Positions 51,374-63,313 of a DNA stretch of 64,000 nucleotides are shown in pieces. Source of the DNA: Varroa destructor (taxonomy: Eukaryota > Arthropoda > Arachnida > Mesostigmata > Varroidae); contig NW_019211455.1 in the NCBI RefSeq assembly GCF_002443255.2, positions 51,675,220-51,739,219 of the forward strand. Direction: 5' to 3'. The notes beneath the pieces are model-generated. The model was not told the DNA's origin. It saw nothing but the letters and a program-made list of their open reading frames with translations, and made no database searches. Position 1 is the first letter of the stretch; every line of letters starts with the position of its first letter. The position numbers and the translations under genes are program-made.

Positions 51374-53065
51374 GCACTTTTGTTTTAAATTTGTTGAATA
51401 AGGGACCTTTTCGCGCGAAATGATCAGTGGCTTAGGTTGTCCTACCTCATATAATACACCCATATGATTCTACCCTATGGGGCTATATGATTCAGGAGCG
51501 TTAGTGTCCTAGATTCATCGGCATTCATCCTAAAAATGTATAAATTGTAGTGAGCCTACGTAGGCCGCATTATGATAGAGTCTTCGACGAATATATTGGT
51601 ATAATCTTTTCCCTCTTTTGGCATTGGCTGTTTGCAACGATGGCGTTAAGCAAATATTAACCCATATAGCCCGGCCCTTTTTCCTAAACCGTTTGGTGGG
51701 AAACTCCTGCTGGTGGTGTTGTAGCAGATGTGGAATTAGCAGCATGAGGCCAACGTCGAGCAATCCATCACGTCATCGCTATTAAGGAACTTCAACCTTT
51801 CCAGTTAATCGCAAGCGGAACGATTATCTATACAGATGCGCTCATCTATATAGGGTCTATTGTGTGTGTACTGATACACATCTGGTTGTTGGAGCGCGAT
51901 GCTGATACCTCCTGTATATTGGTACTTTCGAGAGGAAAACGAACCGCCATTTTCCGTTGGGTATCATAAACCCATACACTAACGATCATTAGTCAGATGA
52001 TAAGTTTGGTTCATATATTAGCTAACCACAAGGAGGGCAATCTTAAACGATTAAACACGAAAAAATACTACTATTTAGTTACAAAGAACCCCCATATGTA
52101 GTGACAGTGATAATTGTGATTTCATTTCTGTGACAGATGACCATTTATTATTGATGTTTCACTGGGTGATTCATTTGCCCCTTACGGCGTCTTCCGAAAC
52201 AAAGTCTTTTGACGCCTTACTGTATCGACATACCTTAGCACGAACATTATTTTTGACTATTTATCATATACAAGAGGCCACTGTGCGTCTCTTAGCCACT
52301 GACAAATAAACTACATTAAACTTACTTATACTTAAAACTTAGGTTCATCGTAATGCTGCCCCTTATGCAGCCACAGTAACGTCTATTATAATCGAATAAT
52401 TAAAAAAAGAGCGTCGTATGCATAAGGCTTCCGGTCCAACAGATGGCCGCTTGGCCATTTAGAAACATATATTTATACTTAGGATCTCTACAAGCTGTTT
52501 TTGCCGGTACGGCATCCCTCTGTATATGGACCATGTTGTAAATGGTATAGTTTCTTTCTCCATTTAGGTTAAATCATTACAAACCTAAGGGTTCTTAGGT
52601 GCTGAAAGAAGTGTGTCGGACATTTGGTCAATTCCACTAGACCGTACCGACCCGCTGAAAGCGCGGAGCTCTTCGTGTAGCAGGGATCATCCAAGATTGT
52701 AACCCGAGGCTGTCTATCTGCTTACCAATAATTTCCATTGGTAGTATTACATCTGCTCGTGTTAGTTTATATACTCCTCAAAGTATAGGAGTTCTTCTGA
52801 TGGGATCTGCCTGCTGCCTTCTAGTCAGCAACGTCCTACCTGGTGGTAAGGAAAAGAAAATGGACCAAAGATATGTGGACGTTGGCCTAATGAGGACAGG
52901 TCGTTGGAGTCAAGTTGTTGGATCTATCGTAAGCTGCACTTCAGTAATCCAACATTAGTTTCTATAGTTGTCTAGATAATATCAAAGGCACTTACTACGA
53001 GCACCCTACTTGTTACAAATTGTTGACAGACTAGCTTACTTGCTAGCGAACTTGGAAGTAACAGT

Positions 53066-53090
53066 GTATATATATATATATATTTTTTTT
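53066..53090. repeat. TA repeat with T tract
   Basis: About eight TA copies run into eight T. Confidence 0.93.
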
Positions 53091-54488
53091 AATATTTGCA
53101 TATAACTTTTCTATTTGGAGCTGCTTCAGCAAGTTGATATTAACGGTAATAGAGGCTATCCGTGTCCCCATTGGCTTCTGCGCACCTGTAACGCGTATAA
53201 TATAATGTAGCGATAGGAAATTCCCTTGTCGGGGAGAACTTTGTACGATCGACGCTAAAGGCATGTCGCTCTAAGAACTCGTAGCCGCCGCGAAGTTTGC
53301 ACGCCAGCAGCGACTGTCAAACCGCACAAATACGAGGGTATATTAGCCATTTATGGCCGTCGTTGACATATCTGCAGAAGACGATCAGTATCCAATTCTC
53401 AACATATATATGAAGATGCTATAATACATTCAAACATCGTGAACCGCTACGGCAATGATTCTGTTCGACAAATTAACTACTTCTGAGACATATAAATGGC
53501 CAGTTGATTCGATTGTTCGTTTTGTTATGCTTGATTTTTATAATCCAACAGTCATTTTCTGAGCAAAGTTGCCTATAAAAGCGTCCATTATATTTCTTTG
53601 GTCCATTTTTATGTTTAGCTCAGTTAGTTCGTGGTCGCATTTCCTCTTATCATCAGCAGCATCGCCATTACCTTAACGCGTATTACATACGAAAGCCATG
53701 ATGTGGTTTAATCTATTTTTTTCTTGCGCGTCGCATGGCGCGAGTGGTCTACCAGCTGCAAAAATAGTTGAGTAAAAAAAAAAACTGCGGTTATTTAAAG
53801 CAGAAAAAAAACAAGTTATAAAGTAACTGTGTCGTATCCGTCAATTCTGGTTAGCATTACGTTATCAGCGCCATCGTTGTAATTCTATGAGAATGGAAAA
53901 TCCCTATGCTAATTGTACACATTTTCACTAACACGCATTTTTACTACGGTCAGCGTCTCGTCGGCTCGACGCCCCGAAATCGTGTTCTTCGATATTTTGG
54001 ATGTTGCTGCTGCTGCTGATATGGGCCGCTTGCGAACCGTTCGAAAACATACATTCACCCGCTTTACATTGATGTTTGTACCGTTTGCGCGGCGACCCAG
54101 TGTTCCAAACACTGATAACAATATGATTGTTTATGTGATAATGATTTTTTCTGGTTCTCCTATCAGCTGCCTGAAACTGTGCGTAGTTGTAGGCATCAAT
54201 TAAGATTTTTTTCAATGTTTTCCTCGCGGCCTCGCCGCGGATGGACTTGACTCGATAAGCTGCTACTGTATGGAACCGGTTTTGACGGAGCCGAAGGCCT
54301 CCGCGCCCACGGTCAGAGTACACACAACGGCTTACAGCGGCCGTGTCCTGCTTCAAGCGGGTATGCACCAGCGCAATAGAGGTTTTTTTTTAGCTGTGGG
54401 TCCAGCAGATCGGTAATAGTGTACCATCCACGAGCGGAAACTCGCACCTTAGAGATGCTTGAATACGTATGAGATTAGCTCCATATTT

Positions 54489-54491
<3 letters not shown>

Positions 54492-54537
<46 letters not shown>
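54492..54537. repeat. Long TA microsatellite
   Basis: Twenty-three perfect TA copies (46 bp), the longest pure dinucleotide tract in the window and probably polymorphic. Confidence 0.98.
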
Positions 54538-54539
<2 letters not shown>

Positions 54540-56141
54540 TTAGCGCCAATTTGGCTCGTGCAAATGTTGTAGCCCGACTATCTGTTGTCAACGTACGATG
54601 CAGTCAGCAGATTGCTAATTAAGGGTATTCGACACGTACTTCGACCTATAAACTAGTAAGGGGCTAAAGGTAAATGATGAATTGGCTTCTCCCATTACGG
54701 TCCAATATTGAGGCTGACGTGAAAGGCATAAATTGACATGTGGTACCGAAACGCATAGGATAGCGAAGCTTAGGCTACACAAAAGCTTTGATTACATCGG
54801 AAATGTTTTCACGGAACCGACCAACTTATACAGCTGAAACTCCATTACCTAGGTTAGCGATGGGACCTATTCAATCTAGCTAATTCGAGTTGATAGGGAA
54901 AAGAAGCGATAGACAGTGTGCATATATATATAAACATATTTGCACTTTGTATTGGCTTCATTCTTTAATTGTGGCGTTACATACAGCCTTCAGTAAAATA
55001 CTGATCTATTTAATAGCGCCCAAAATAGAGCAAAGGTTTAATTACAAACATTTATGTAACACGTTCGGCCGATCGTTGGGACTTCCTATTGCCCACAAAA
55101 ACGCTACACACACAAACTAAACAGTTTCTGCATTCTATTCTGAGTTCTTTTCAATGTTAGAGGATAATCTAGCCAGTGAAGGCTAAATGCGAAGCGGAGC
55201 GGAGCGGCGTCCGAAAATGCCATCAATGCAAAAGGCTAACCACTCCATTTTGAAACATCTTCCACCCCATCAGGCCACGATGCAACCACAACTGGTCTTT
55301 GTATCGATCCCCAGATCAACTAGTGATCAGTCCTTTTTATATCTAATGTGTTTATTAAGGGTCAAGTGTTCCTAGTTCCAGCAATACCAGTGAACCGTGT
55401 TGTTATACTCGGTGGCTCTTCTTTCGGTTTTCATCTCTGCTAAGTATTCCTCCATATTGTGTAACCGTCTAATATCGTCGCAACGCCGGAGCTATTGGTC
55501 AATGAGGGCTGTCGGCAGTGCATTGCTCTCCCGATGTTTCGGGTACGACCTTGCCGCCATGCAATCATGTTCCGTGAGATGACCGGAAGTTCGCATTATT
55601 AGCTCGGACTGCAACTTCCGGTGCCTGTCAAACAACAACTAGCGCCACGACTTTATGCGTTTGCTGAAAAGTTTAGTTCGGGTGGCGCGATATTTAAAAT
55701 GTCGCCAGCTCGACGACTCCGACGAACGACCCGACGTGGGTGGACTCATCTGGCCACAGCAAAGTACACATCCGCTAAGTACCTACGGATAACCATCATA
55801 TACGTGAAAAGCATCGCCCATTTTCCAAACATCGTTCACTTCAGTTAATACAATAGCAGATTGTATCTATCGTACTGAATCAATCAAATATACGCGCGAG
55901 AGAAAATGCATTTTATTTAGGAAGCACAAAGCTACGTCCATTACTTTTCATAATTTTAATATGATTTATTGCAAAATTTTACATTTATACTAATCTTATT
56001 CTATCCATAAATCACATAGCGGTAAACAATGCTTGAAACGATATATATATGTATATACATCAGAAATCAATTAGACATACATTATAATATATAACTACCA
56101 TTATACTACAATTGAAGTTTTACCGAGGCATCATTTTGACT

Positions 56142-56304
56142 CACGCTATCTGGAAGGGGATACGACCCTTAAATAATACAGGGTCTACGGACAATATACC
56201 ACCTTTAATAATAAACCTAACCTAACCTCACCTCACCTTTTACGCACGCTATCTGGAAGTGGACACGACCCTTATACGACAATATACCATCTTTAATAAT
56301 AAAC
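56142..56304. repeat. Diverged direct-repeat pair flanking a short CCTAA/CCTCA run
   Basis: Two similar copies lie 103 bp apart in the same orientation. Copy 1 is 56142-56216 (75 bp) and copy 2 is 56245-56304 (60 bp). Both begin CACGCTATCTGGAAG, share ACGACCCTTA and ACAATATACC, and end CTTTAATAATAAAC. They differ by a handful of substitutions and a block of about 15 bases missing from copy 2. Between them sits CCTAACCTAACC followed by CCTCACCTCACC. This could be a remnant of a tandem or satellite array, or the edge of an unrecognised mobile element. No other copy was noticed in the window by eye. Confidence 0.8.
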
Positions 56305-58859
56305 ATTAAATATTATACGTTTTGAGCTCTCGTTGAGCGGTCAGATTTGGCGAAATAAACTTCGTTTAAAAACGGCTAGCAGTTAAAGTTGACAACGTAA
56401 GCTGGCAATGGGTTCTTACTTAAGATTTTATCTCTAGTTGTCACAAACACAAAACACTGGCAAAGTGAAGTGTACAACAAAACAACGTTGTCTAACGTCT
56501 GCTTTTTTGGTAGTTAGAGACGAATCAGCAATAGCGCGATCATCGGCCAAAACAAACTCTGCACACTGAGTGACCAGGCTCACCAATGCCGTTTATGGAA
56601 AACGTAAGATAGCTTCTGCTACGTGCGTTATTTAAGCTTGCAATGGCTATCGGACGTTATTGCAACATCTGTGGGCGTTGCAACAATGAAACAATACCGG
56701 CAAAGCAAGCCCTTTCGACATTCCTTCGGAGGGGCTGTTCCGATGGAAGATCTTGAGAAACGTGCAAACAACTATATGCCAATAGTCGATACGAAGACTA
56801 AACACTTTCAATCTCCGTTGAACGAACCTCTTCAAGTGGAGGAAAAGTCTATCGGTAATACCAAAGTGCAATAGTATTGCATCACACAGTAAATCATTAG
56901 GCTTACAGTATAACGGGCCGCCATTATTTTCGTAGCGAGATATTAGCTGAAAGCGAAGAAAGGGCTTCTGAAAAAATTTCATTATTCCATGTGTAGAAGA
57001 ATGAGTCTTAACAAAAGTAAGTTACTCGACTGAGGTTCCTTCATCGCATATGGAAAATCCTCCTGACCAACTGTTTGTTAACAACTATTGACGTTTAGTA
57101 GTATTTAGCATTGACCCTACTTATATAACTAACCCTAGCGATAACCAGGAATTCACTAGGAAGCTATTCGCACAATATGCACAGTCTAACATGCTCGACT
57201 GCAATGCAGCCTATACTACAGGCTGTTTTCTACTTCCTACACAAGTCACTAGCCAACCAATTACCTATATCGATTTTACATCATATATGGTCGAAGCCGA
57301 CTCCGCTGATCAATCGGCTTTCGTATGCATTCTTTTTAAACGTCACCCTGTTACCTAGCGCTTGTGGATAATAGTTAAAAGCGTAATGGCCCCGTTTGAC
57401 AATCGAACGCAGGCGCGTCTGTGACGAACAGTGCGCCCTAGTCACAGCTGCAACATCAATGGTTACCAGGGCCTGTTGCTAAGCGCCAAGTTAAGCTGTC
57501 AATTGAAATATAACAGCATATTTCAACCACTGCCACATATGGTAAAAGGCTAGCCCCTGTATTAGATGGATACGAACCCTTGAATGACGACGATGCCAAA
57601 CTGCTACTGCTATCGGCCAGTAGCCAGCGCAGCAAGAGTTGCCGGCTCTGTGTATGATCTCACGATAGCGGTAGATACGTAGAACCTTGTACAAGTATTG
57701 CATCTACTTGTATTATTGACCAGTGAGCTTTGATTTTAGGGCGTCTACCTTTCTTATGTACTGCCATTTTATCACACACACAGCTATAAAAACACAGAAA
57801 AACACAATATAGTACACACAAAGAGATAACCTCATTCTATCCAGCCGAGCAGTTATGCCCGCGAGTCAACTTTGCTACTGTTTCTAAAGATATACGAAAT
57901 ATACGACATTTGGTGGATTTTTTCGCCAAGGTGTCTGTCGTAAGTTAAAAAAAGAACATTAACGGGGTAGTTACTTTATCAGTTAGAGGTTTTGCGTTAT
58001 ATTGTCGACGTGTTCTAGGTAACTGTTTAATTTTTAAAAGGGTCCTCGGTACCCTTTCCATTTTCACTTGGTGAAGAGTCTACTAATCGATGTACTTCAA
58101 ATGAAGCCTTTACACCTCTGCGGCACTTTCAATGGACATCCTTTTCCCCGACTGAAACAGTTAGGCTACAGACGATTCGATCGCGGACACAGAGTGGCGT
58201 TTATCGCGTTTGTTTCGACAATGTCTTGAGGATTTTGCCATTGCACCTGTTGAATACTTTAAAAGGCAAAGCGCTTGACGGGGCAGCGACACCAAGGAGA
58301 GCATGGAAATAGTTCTTAGGACGCTCACAGCTATTCTGTTCGTTAATCGTCGCTCAATAAGAGTTGCGCAGTTTTTACGATGCAGCAACAGCGTCCTGGT
58401 CGATGTGCCTGAATACTATTCTGGCAATTTGTTTTAGTTAGGACGCGGTACACGACGTTATATAACGAAAGAAACCCATTGTTATCAATGTATAGTCGTG
58501 GAGACGCAGGGCGCGATTCGTTGATATGGACGCTAACAGCTTATAACATTTCGCTCTCAGCAGTGGTTTCGGTCATGTATTAACAACAGTAACCATTGCC
58601 GACTGACCACGAGTCACTGCTTGAAGTGAACCAATGGGAATTGGGACTGAGCAGACCGAGATGTTGACGGCCTATTTATGTACGCCTAATTATATGCGAA
58701 AAAAGATCATCCTCTAGCAGGTTTGATCGGCCTCTGACATAACATTTGACCAGTTTCCAGCTTGCCCAGCTCCGACCAGCCGTAAACCACCGTGTTTCGG
58801 ATCTCCGCCAGACGTAATTGACGTCCAGTCGCGTAACAATCGGTCAATGACGAACTACA
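56305..58859. other. Gene-free stretch
   Basis: Nothing identifiable beyond a 12-bp palindrome (CGTTATATAACG, 58456-58467) and short frames of up to 111 codons. Confidence 0.55.
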
Positions 58860-58898
58860 GGTACAAATCTGTATAGAAACGGTTTCCTTGGCGGCAGA

Positions 58899-58914
58899 CG
58901 GCGGCGGCGGCGGC
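58899..58914. repeat. CGG trinucleotide repeat
   Basis: Five CGG copies at the start of the GC-rich island. Confidence 0.9.
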
Positions 58915-59009
58915 ATTAACGACCATCTGCTTTGATTGTGCGTGCTACGGCCGCTGCGAAAAACGATGATTGCCGCCATTAATTGCCTCTGCGGCCGCGG
59001 TCCCTACTA

Positions 59010-59050
59010 TTCCCTCCCCCCCCCTCTCCTCTCCTCTCCTCTCCTCCCCC
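59010..59050. repeat. 41-bp homopyrimidine tract with CTCCT repeats
   Basis: Only C and T occur from 59010 to 59050. The tract has a C10 run and then four CTCCT copies (59026-59045). It is able in principle to form triplex (H-DNA) or an i-motif on the plus strand and a G-quadruplex on the minus strand. Confidence 0.9.
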
Positions 59051-59264
59051 GCCCCCGAGTCACAAACACCGGACCGTAGCACGACAAATAGTATTGTCAT
59101 CGAGGCTAGTTTAGTTTCCACTTCGCCTGAAAGCGCCTAACGAACAGATACGTCTATTAGTAAAGCCGCGGAGGCGACACTGAACTGCTACGACCTAACG
59201 TAATTGTCCGGCAGACGTGCTCTAGCAGGCCTGATGCCAAGCACTTAACCATACTGGCTGTGAG

Positions 59265-59629
59265 CCGGCGCTGCCACCATTACCACCGCCGCCGCCGCCG
59301 CCGCCGCCCCCGGCAGACGGTCGCCCGCCTCGACTCCCGCTTTTGCTGCTGCTGTGGTAGCTAGCGGTAACCGCAGTAGTATTGCTAGTGACGTCAGCGG
59401 GTCTCCTCCGCTGCCGGTATCAACGTCCGTTGCTGTGGCCGTGTCGTTTCTATTGCTGTCATTGTTGCTTCTGGTTCAGCAGGCCCTGTTCGAGCGGGCC
59501 GCGTCGAGCCGACTCTCGTCTACCGGCATTCGTTCGGGGCGGCAGTCGAAAGAGTGGACGAGCGAGCGACCGAACGGTGGAATGAGTGAGCTGCTGCTGC
59601 CGCCGCCGCCGTCGTCGTTATATGCGTGA
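59265..59629 (+). other. Alanine-rich open stretch without ATG start, in GC-rich island
   Basis: A frame opens after the TGA at 59262-59264 and runs to a TGA at 59627-59629. It encodes an Ala run from the CCG/GCC repeat, a Ser-rich part, a hydrophobic stretch (VAVAVSFLLLSLLLLVQQAL), then Arg/Ser-rich sequence and a PPPP run. The only ATG is near the end, so it could be used only as an internal exon or with a non-ATG start. The frame lies in a strongly GC-rich block where stop codons are rare, which alone can explain it. No family is recognised. Confidence 0.12.
59286..59306. repeat. CCG trinucleotide repeat
   Basis: Seven CCG copies. Confidence 0.96.
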
Positions 59630-60756
59630 TGGTGTTAAGCATCGTGGCTGCGCTATGCTACTGCCGACGACGTCAGCAGTGGTGCGGTAGCGATTGCTTT
59701 AGTGGTGGAGGAGTACAACGTAGAGTACCGCCGCTCTATGCACGACAGCATCAGCGGCAGCAGGGAGATTCGGTCCTCCGCTGCCATTAGTTGTAGTCAG
59801 AACTTCGAAGGGCGTGCACAGTGAGGGTTAGCTCAATCAGCATAATTGATCGATTACGGTCTTAAGCATCTCGTATTTGTAGTGCGCGCCACGCGAAGAC
59901 CGGGAAAGGACCCAAGTGAACTAAACCCGACGATGCGCAGCGAGACAAAGTGACAAACCAGATATCTGTCTGGTCTATTCAGCCAGAATCGTGTACAATC
60001 ATAGCGCACCCTGAGGATAGGATATACGAGTGTTCGGTGAAACGAAGCGTACTTTTTTTCTGTCTCTATTCGTTCGACCGACTGAAGTGCATCTGAAGGG
60101 TGTGTAAGCGTGCAACTGTTACCAGGAAGGCTGCCAGAGACAAAGCGAAAATCGTTTTGATGTCCAGTTCGTTGTACAGGTGCGTGTCTATAAAACGAAG
60201 TCCTAGCACCCACAGTGTGCAGGCGAGAAGTTTACCAAACTTCAGCGAGGTGGCATCACTGGTATCAGCCGACCACAAGTCGAAAGCAAACAAACGGAGT
60301 TAGTGACACATGCAAAAGTTATACTATATATATACACATACACAATATTCATGTTGCGTTTAACAGTCGCGCCGCTGCTAACTTTCAAACGTTGTGGTAG
60401 TTATATAGTGAGAAAATAAATGATAATATGTGTAAAAGTGCCGATCGATCCAAGAGATATCTTAGACAAAAGACGCGCGTACATGTCATTGGTTTGAGGC
60501 GCCGAATTATCTATTTCGTCGTACATAAGTGATCACGTCCTATCGGACTTTACAAGATTCATGTTTAGCCCCCTTTATTCCTATCGATATTTGATTCACG
60601 CACTTTGTTCTGCGTGCCAAAACAAGCTCCTAATTTCGATAGACTGCACGCTACAACACCTAGTTCGTATGGTCATTAACAAATCACTTGCACATGATCC
60701 CGGGGGATTTCTAAGTTACTAATTTATAGGCTTAAAACAGTTACACGCCCTATGGT

Positions 60757-60782
60757 AGCAGCAGCAGCAGCAGCAGCAGCAG
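60757..60782. repeat. AGC trinucleotide repeat
   Basis: Eight AGC copies plus two bases. Confidence 0.97.
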
Positions 60783-63118
60783 TAGTCCTAAAAACTAAAT
60801 ATCATCGTTACGTAATGTTTCGGTCTTCTGCCGCGTGCGACACTATAGAGCTAGCTTACTGGACGATTCGGGATTAACCGTCAGGTTCGATAGACAAACA
60901 GCGTAATTGCGACATAGTTGCTCCGCGAAGCTGACATGTCTGGCGGCAGCAGCAAGAGCAATGTTGACGTCTTTTCAATGCTTCCCCTTCAATATCTAGC
61001 CTTTCAATAATTGTACCGTTAGTTGTGTTTGACGTTGAGAGCGCGCGCGCATCTGTCGCTTGTGTTTTTGCCCACTGGTTCGAGCTGGCCAGCTAACGAC
61101 CCAGCAAAACCACTAGCTAACAGATATATCGAAATACAAATCGCTCCGCTTTCTTCTTCCAAAAATACCCGGCTCACACGGCTAGGTCTTCTTCGTTATA
61201 GGCTGAACTGAGATGCGGCGTGATTGAGCTGTCATAGGTTATTTAGTTAACTGGCTGTCTTTATTATTAACACACATTTTAATCGAAGTGATGGAGGCTT
61301 GATAGGCCTTCATCATGTCTAGTTAATTTCATAAGGCCCGTTAATGCGTTGTGGCGAAGGAAATCAGCGAGGCTACATCTCAGGATCTGTCCGTGCAGCT
61401 GGCGATATTTAATCACAACAGAGAATTGTCCTGGCCTTCTCAGTTTACTAATACAATTGTCATCGTGCAACGTTTGCGTTTTTTACGTTTTTAATTACAG
61501 TTTACGAACGTATACCGAGAGTCGTGAGTGGCAGCTCAAAACAATAACAATCTTAATCGAACAGCTGTTGATGCAGAGCTAAATTGATGACGAGAGCTCA
61601 CAAATAGTTACTGCTGTTTGTATTTGCCCATCCGCTTCTGGTGGCAATTCAATGGATCCAAGCGAAGCGGCATCAAGGCCCTGACCCGCCTCCAAGTCCC
61701 ATTATGCAGTTCGTGCTGGGTTCGATGTACGATCTGTTACAGCGGTACGAAACCACTTGAATCGGACGAAACAAAAAGAAGCATTCGATTTTGAAGAACC
61801 ATCGTTTATCGCTTCCTTAGACATCTCAAATGACGCTGTGAACCACTGAACGGGTGGGTAAAAGTTACAAAGGGGTCGAAAATGCGTTTACTGATTATAT
61901 TTGTGGATATCTGCTGTTGAAATCTACGATCGGGAAGGTAACACCTGAAAGCTTCAAGTGTTAGAAAATCACCAACTTAATTAGGTTGACGATATCATTT
62001 GTGTAGTCCATCGGTTGGTCGGTCGAGCGTTCGGGAGTCTCTCAAACTCCGTCTTACTGTTAATGAACACCCGCAGACGTTTAACGTTAGCGTAAAGTAT
62101 CACGCCATCCCGCCCAGTCAGTCGTGGCTGACTGCTGTTGATCGGAAGAGAGAAGGAGGCGACGTCTGGTGGAAAAGAAGTTGAAGCACGTGGGGAGGCG
62201 ATTGCGTGTCACGAATAAAGGGGAGTTTCGCTGAATTTTCGGTTCGAGGATAGTGTCCAGTGGTTATCGTTGTTTTCAGCGACTTCGTCATCTGGCTCGA
62301 TCTTAAATGGCGTACATCTTTTTCGTTTTTTTCCTCGTTACTTTCTGATCAAATAAACTTCAACTTATCAGGTTTTCTGGTCAAGGTCAGCTAATGGCTG
62401 CGAACAGGGGCCTTCAGCCATGCACCGTTTTCGTTTCCAATGCGATTCTTTCATATAGCCCAGCGACCAATAGTAAATTTCGTTGTTTTGAATTTGTTAC
62501 TGCCACTGCTGCCTCTGCCGTCCTCAATTGTTGGCTATGCAGGCGCTCTTTCGGTGAGCACATCGATGCTGTCTGTTTGTCTTCGCCATTCAAGCAAATC
62601 CTGTTGGCGTTTGACGTCTACCTATTCACTGCTATACTGGTATTGCCTCCATGGTGACACGGCTATAGAGTAACGCGTCGTCTGTTGAGTAGGGAACGGT
62701 CTGGCTGGATGCCAGGCTGTCAACAATCGGCCTACGGCTATCGCGCACTACATTTTAACGACGGCCACGCTCAAAACAGCAACGAAAGCCATAACGAGCG
62801 ATGACGGTGCGCGCTTATTGTTGCTAAGACCGCTGCGAGGGTGGCGATAGCAGCTGCGGGCAGGGGAAATTCCCTTTGAGGCACTATTCCGACAGACGGC
62901 GTTTGTTAGATCGCAGCAGTAGCTCTTCGAGGTGTTGGATATTGACGACCGCTGACCAGACGATTTCGTTAGGTAGGCAAACGCGCGGTGCGAAAGATCG
63001 GCCACCACTCATTAAGGCTAGTTGTATTTACATCCTGTAACAACAGGCCTTTTGTGTGCGCTCGTACGCGTAACGCAAGCTATCTGTATATTTGGCCTGG
63101 CCAACGGATGGACGAATC

Positions 63119-63313
63119 ATGGATCCTTTTCAGAGGGCTCTTTTCTCGCGAGTAGATGTACGGGAACAGCCTCCGTCGCTGCTTCGCATGAAGAGCCGTG
63201 TCGATCGTTGTGGCGGGCAAACGATTTCAGCGGCAGAAATCTTCACCGAAGGAAAAGAGGTTCTACTGAAGGTGCAAGGAGAATTGGGAGCGAGACGTCA
63301 AACGAGAACTTAG
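63119..63313 (+). CDS. Unrecognised 64-residue frame
   Basis: An ATG at 63119 with G at +4 opens a 64-residue frame (begins MDPFQRALFSRVDVREQP, ends LGARRQTRT). Its composition is mixed and globular-looking, without runs or low complexity. The stop is TAG. Overlapping frames on the same strand are also open, so the region is simply poor in stop codons. No domain is recognised. It could be a chance frame or a first exon reading through. Confidence 0.1.
   Translation: MDPFQRALFSRVDVREQPPSLLRMKSRVDRCGGQTISAAEIFTEGKEVLLKVQGELGARRQTRT

Larger units (their letters stand above)
44348..56141. other. Gene-free stretch
   Basis: Contains the CCAG repeat, the TAAT palindrome, A/T tracts and AT repeats already listed. 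Frames up to 146 codons (54368-53928 minus) overlap open frames in other registers and show no domain. An A-rich run lies at 45543-45562 and an A11 run at 53774-53784. Confidence 0.55.
58860..59800. other. GC-rich island with triplet repeats and homopyrimidine tract
   Basis: GC content rises sharply against both flanks. The block contains CGG copies at 58899, a NotI-type GCGGCCGC (58991-58998), a homopyrimidine tract, seven CCG copies (59286-59306) and a CTG/CCG/TCG run (59591-59618). Such blocks often mark promoters or 5' exons in animal genomes, but no defined start site or exon is visible here. The regulatory reading is an inference. Confidence 0.5.

Noticed and set aside
51530..51763. Minus-strand 77-codon frame as a second transposase fragment
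   Set aside because: On inspection it lacks any mariner or other transposase block.
53617..53690. TAGCTCAGTTAG resembling a tRNA A box
   Set aside because: No B box follows within the expected 40-60 bases.
53928..54368. 146-codon minus-strand frame as a gene
   Set aside because: The plus strand is also open over much of the same span and neither shows a domain, so it is probably a stop-poor stretch.
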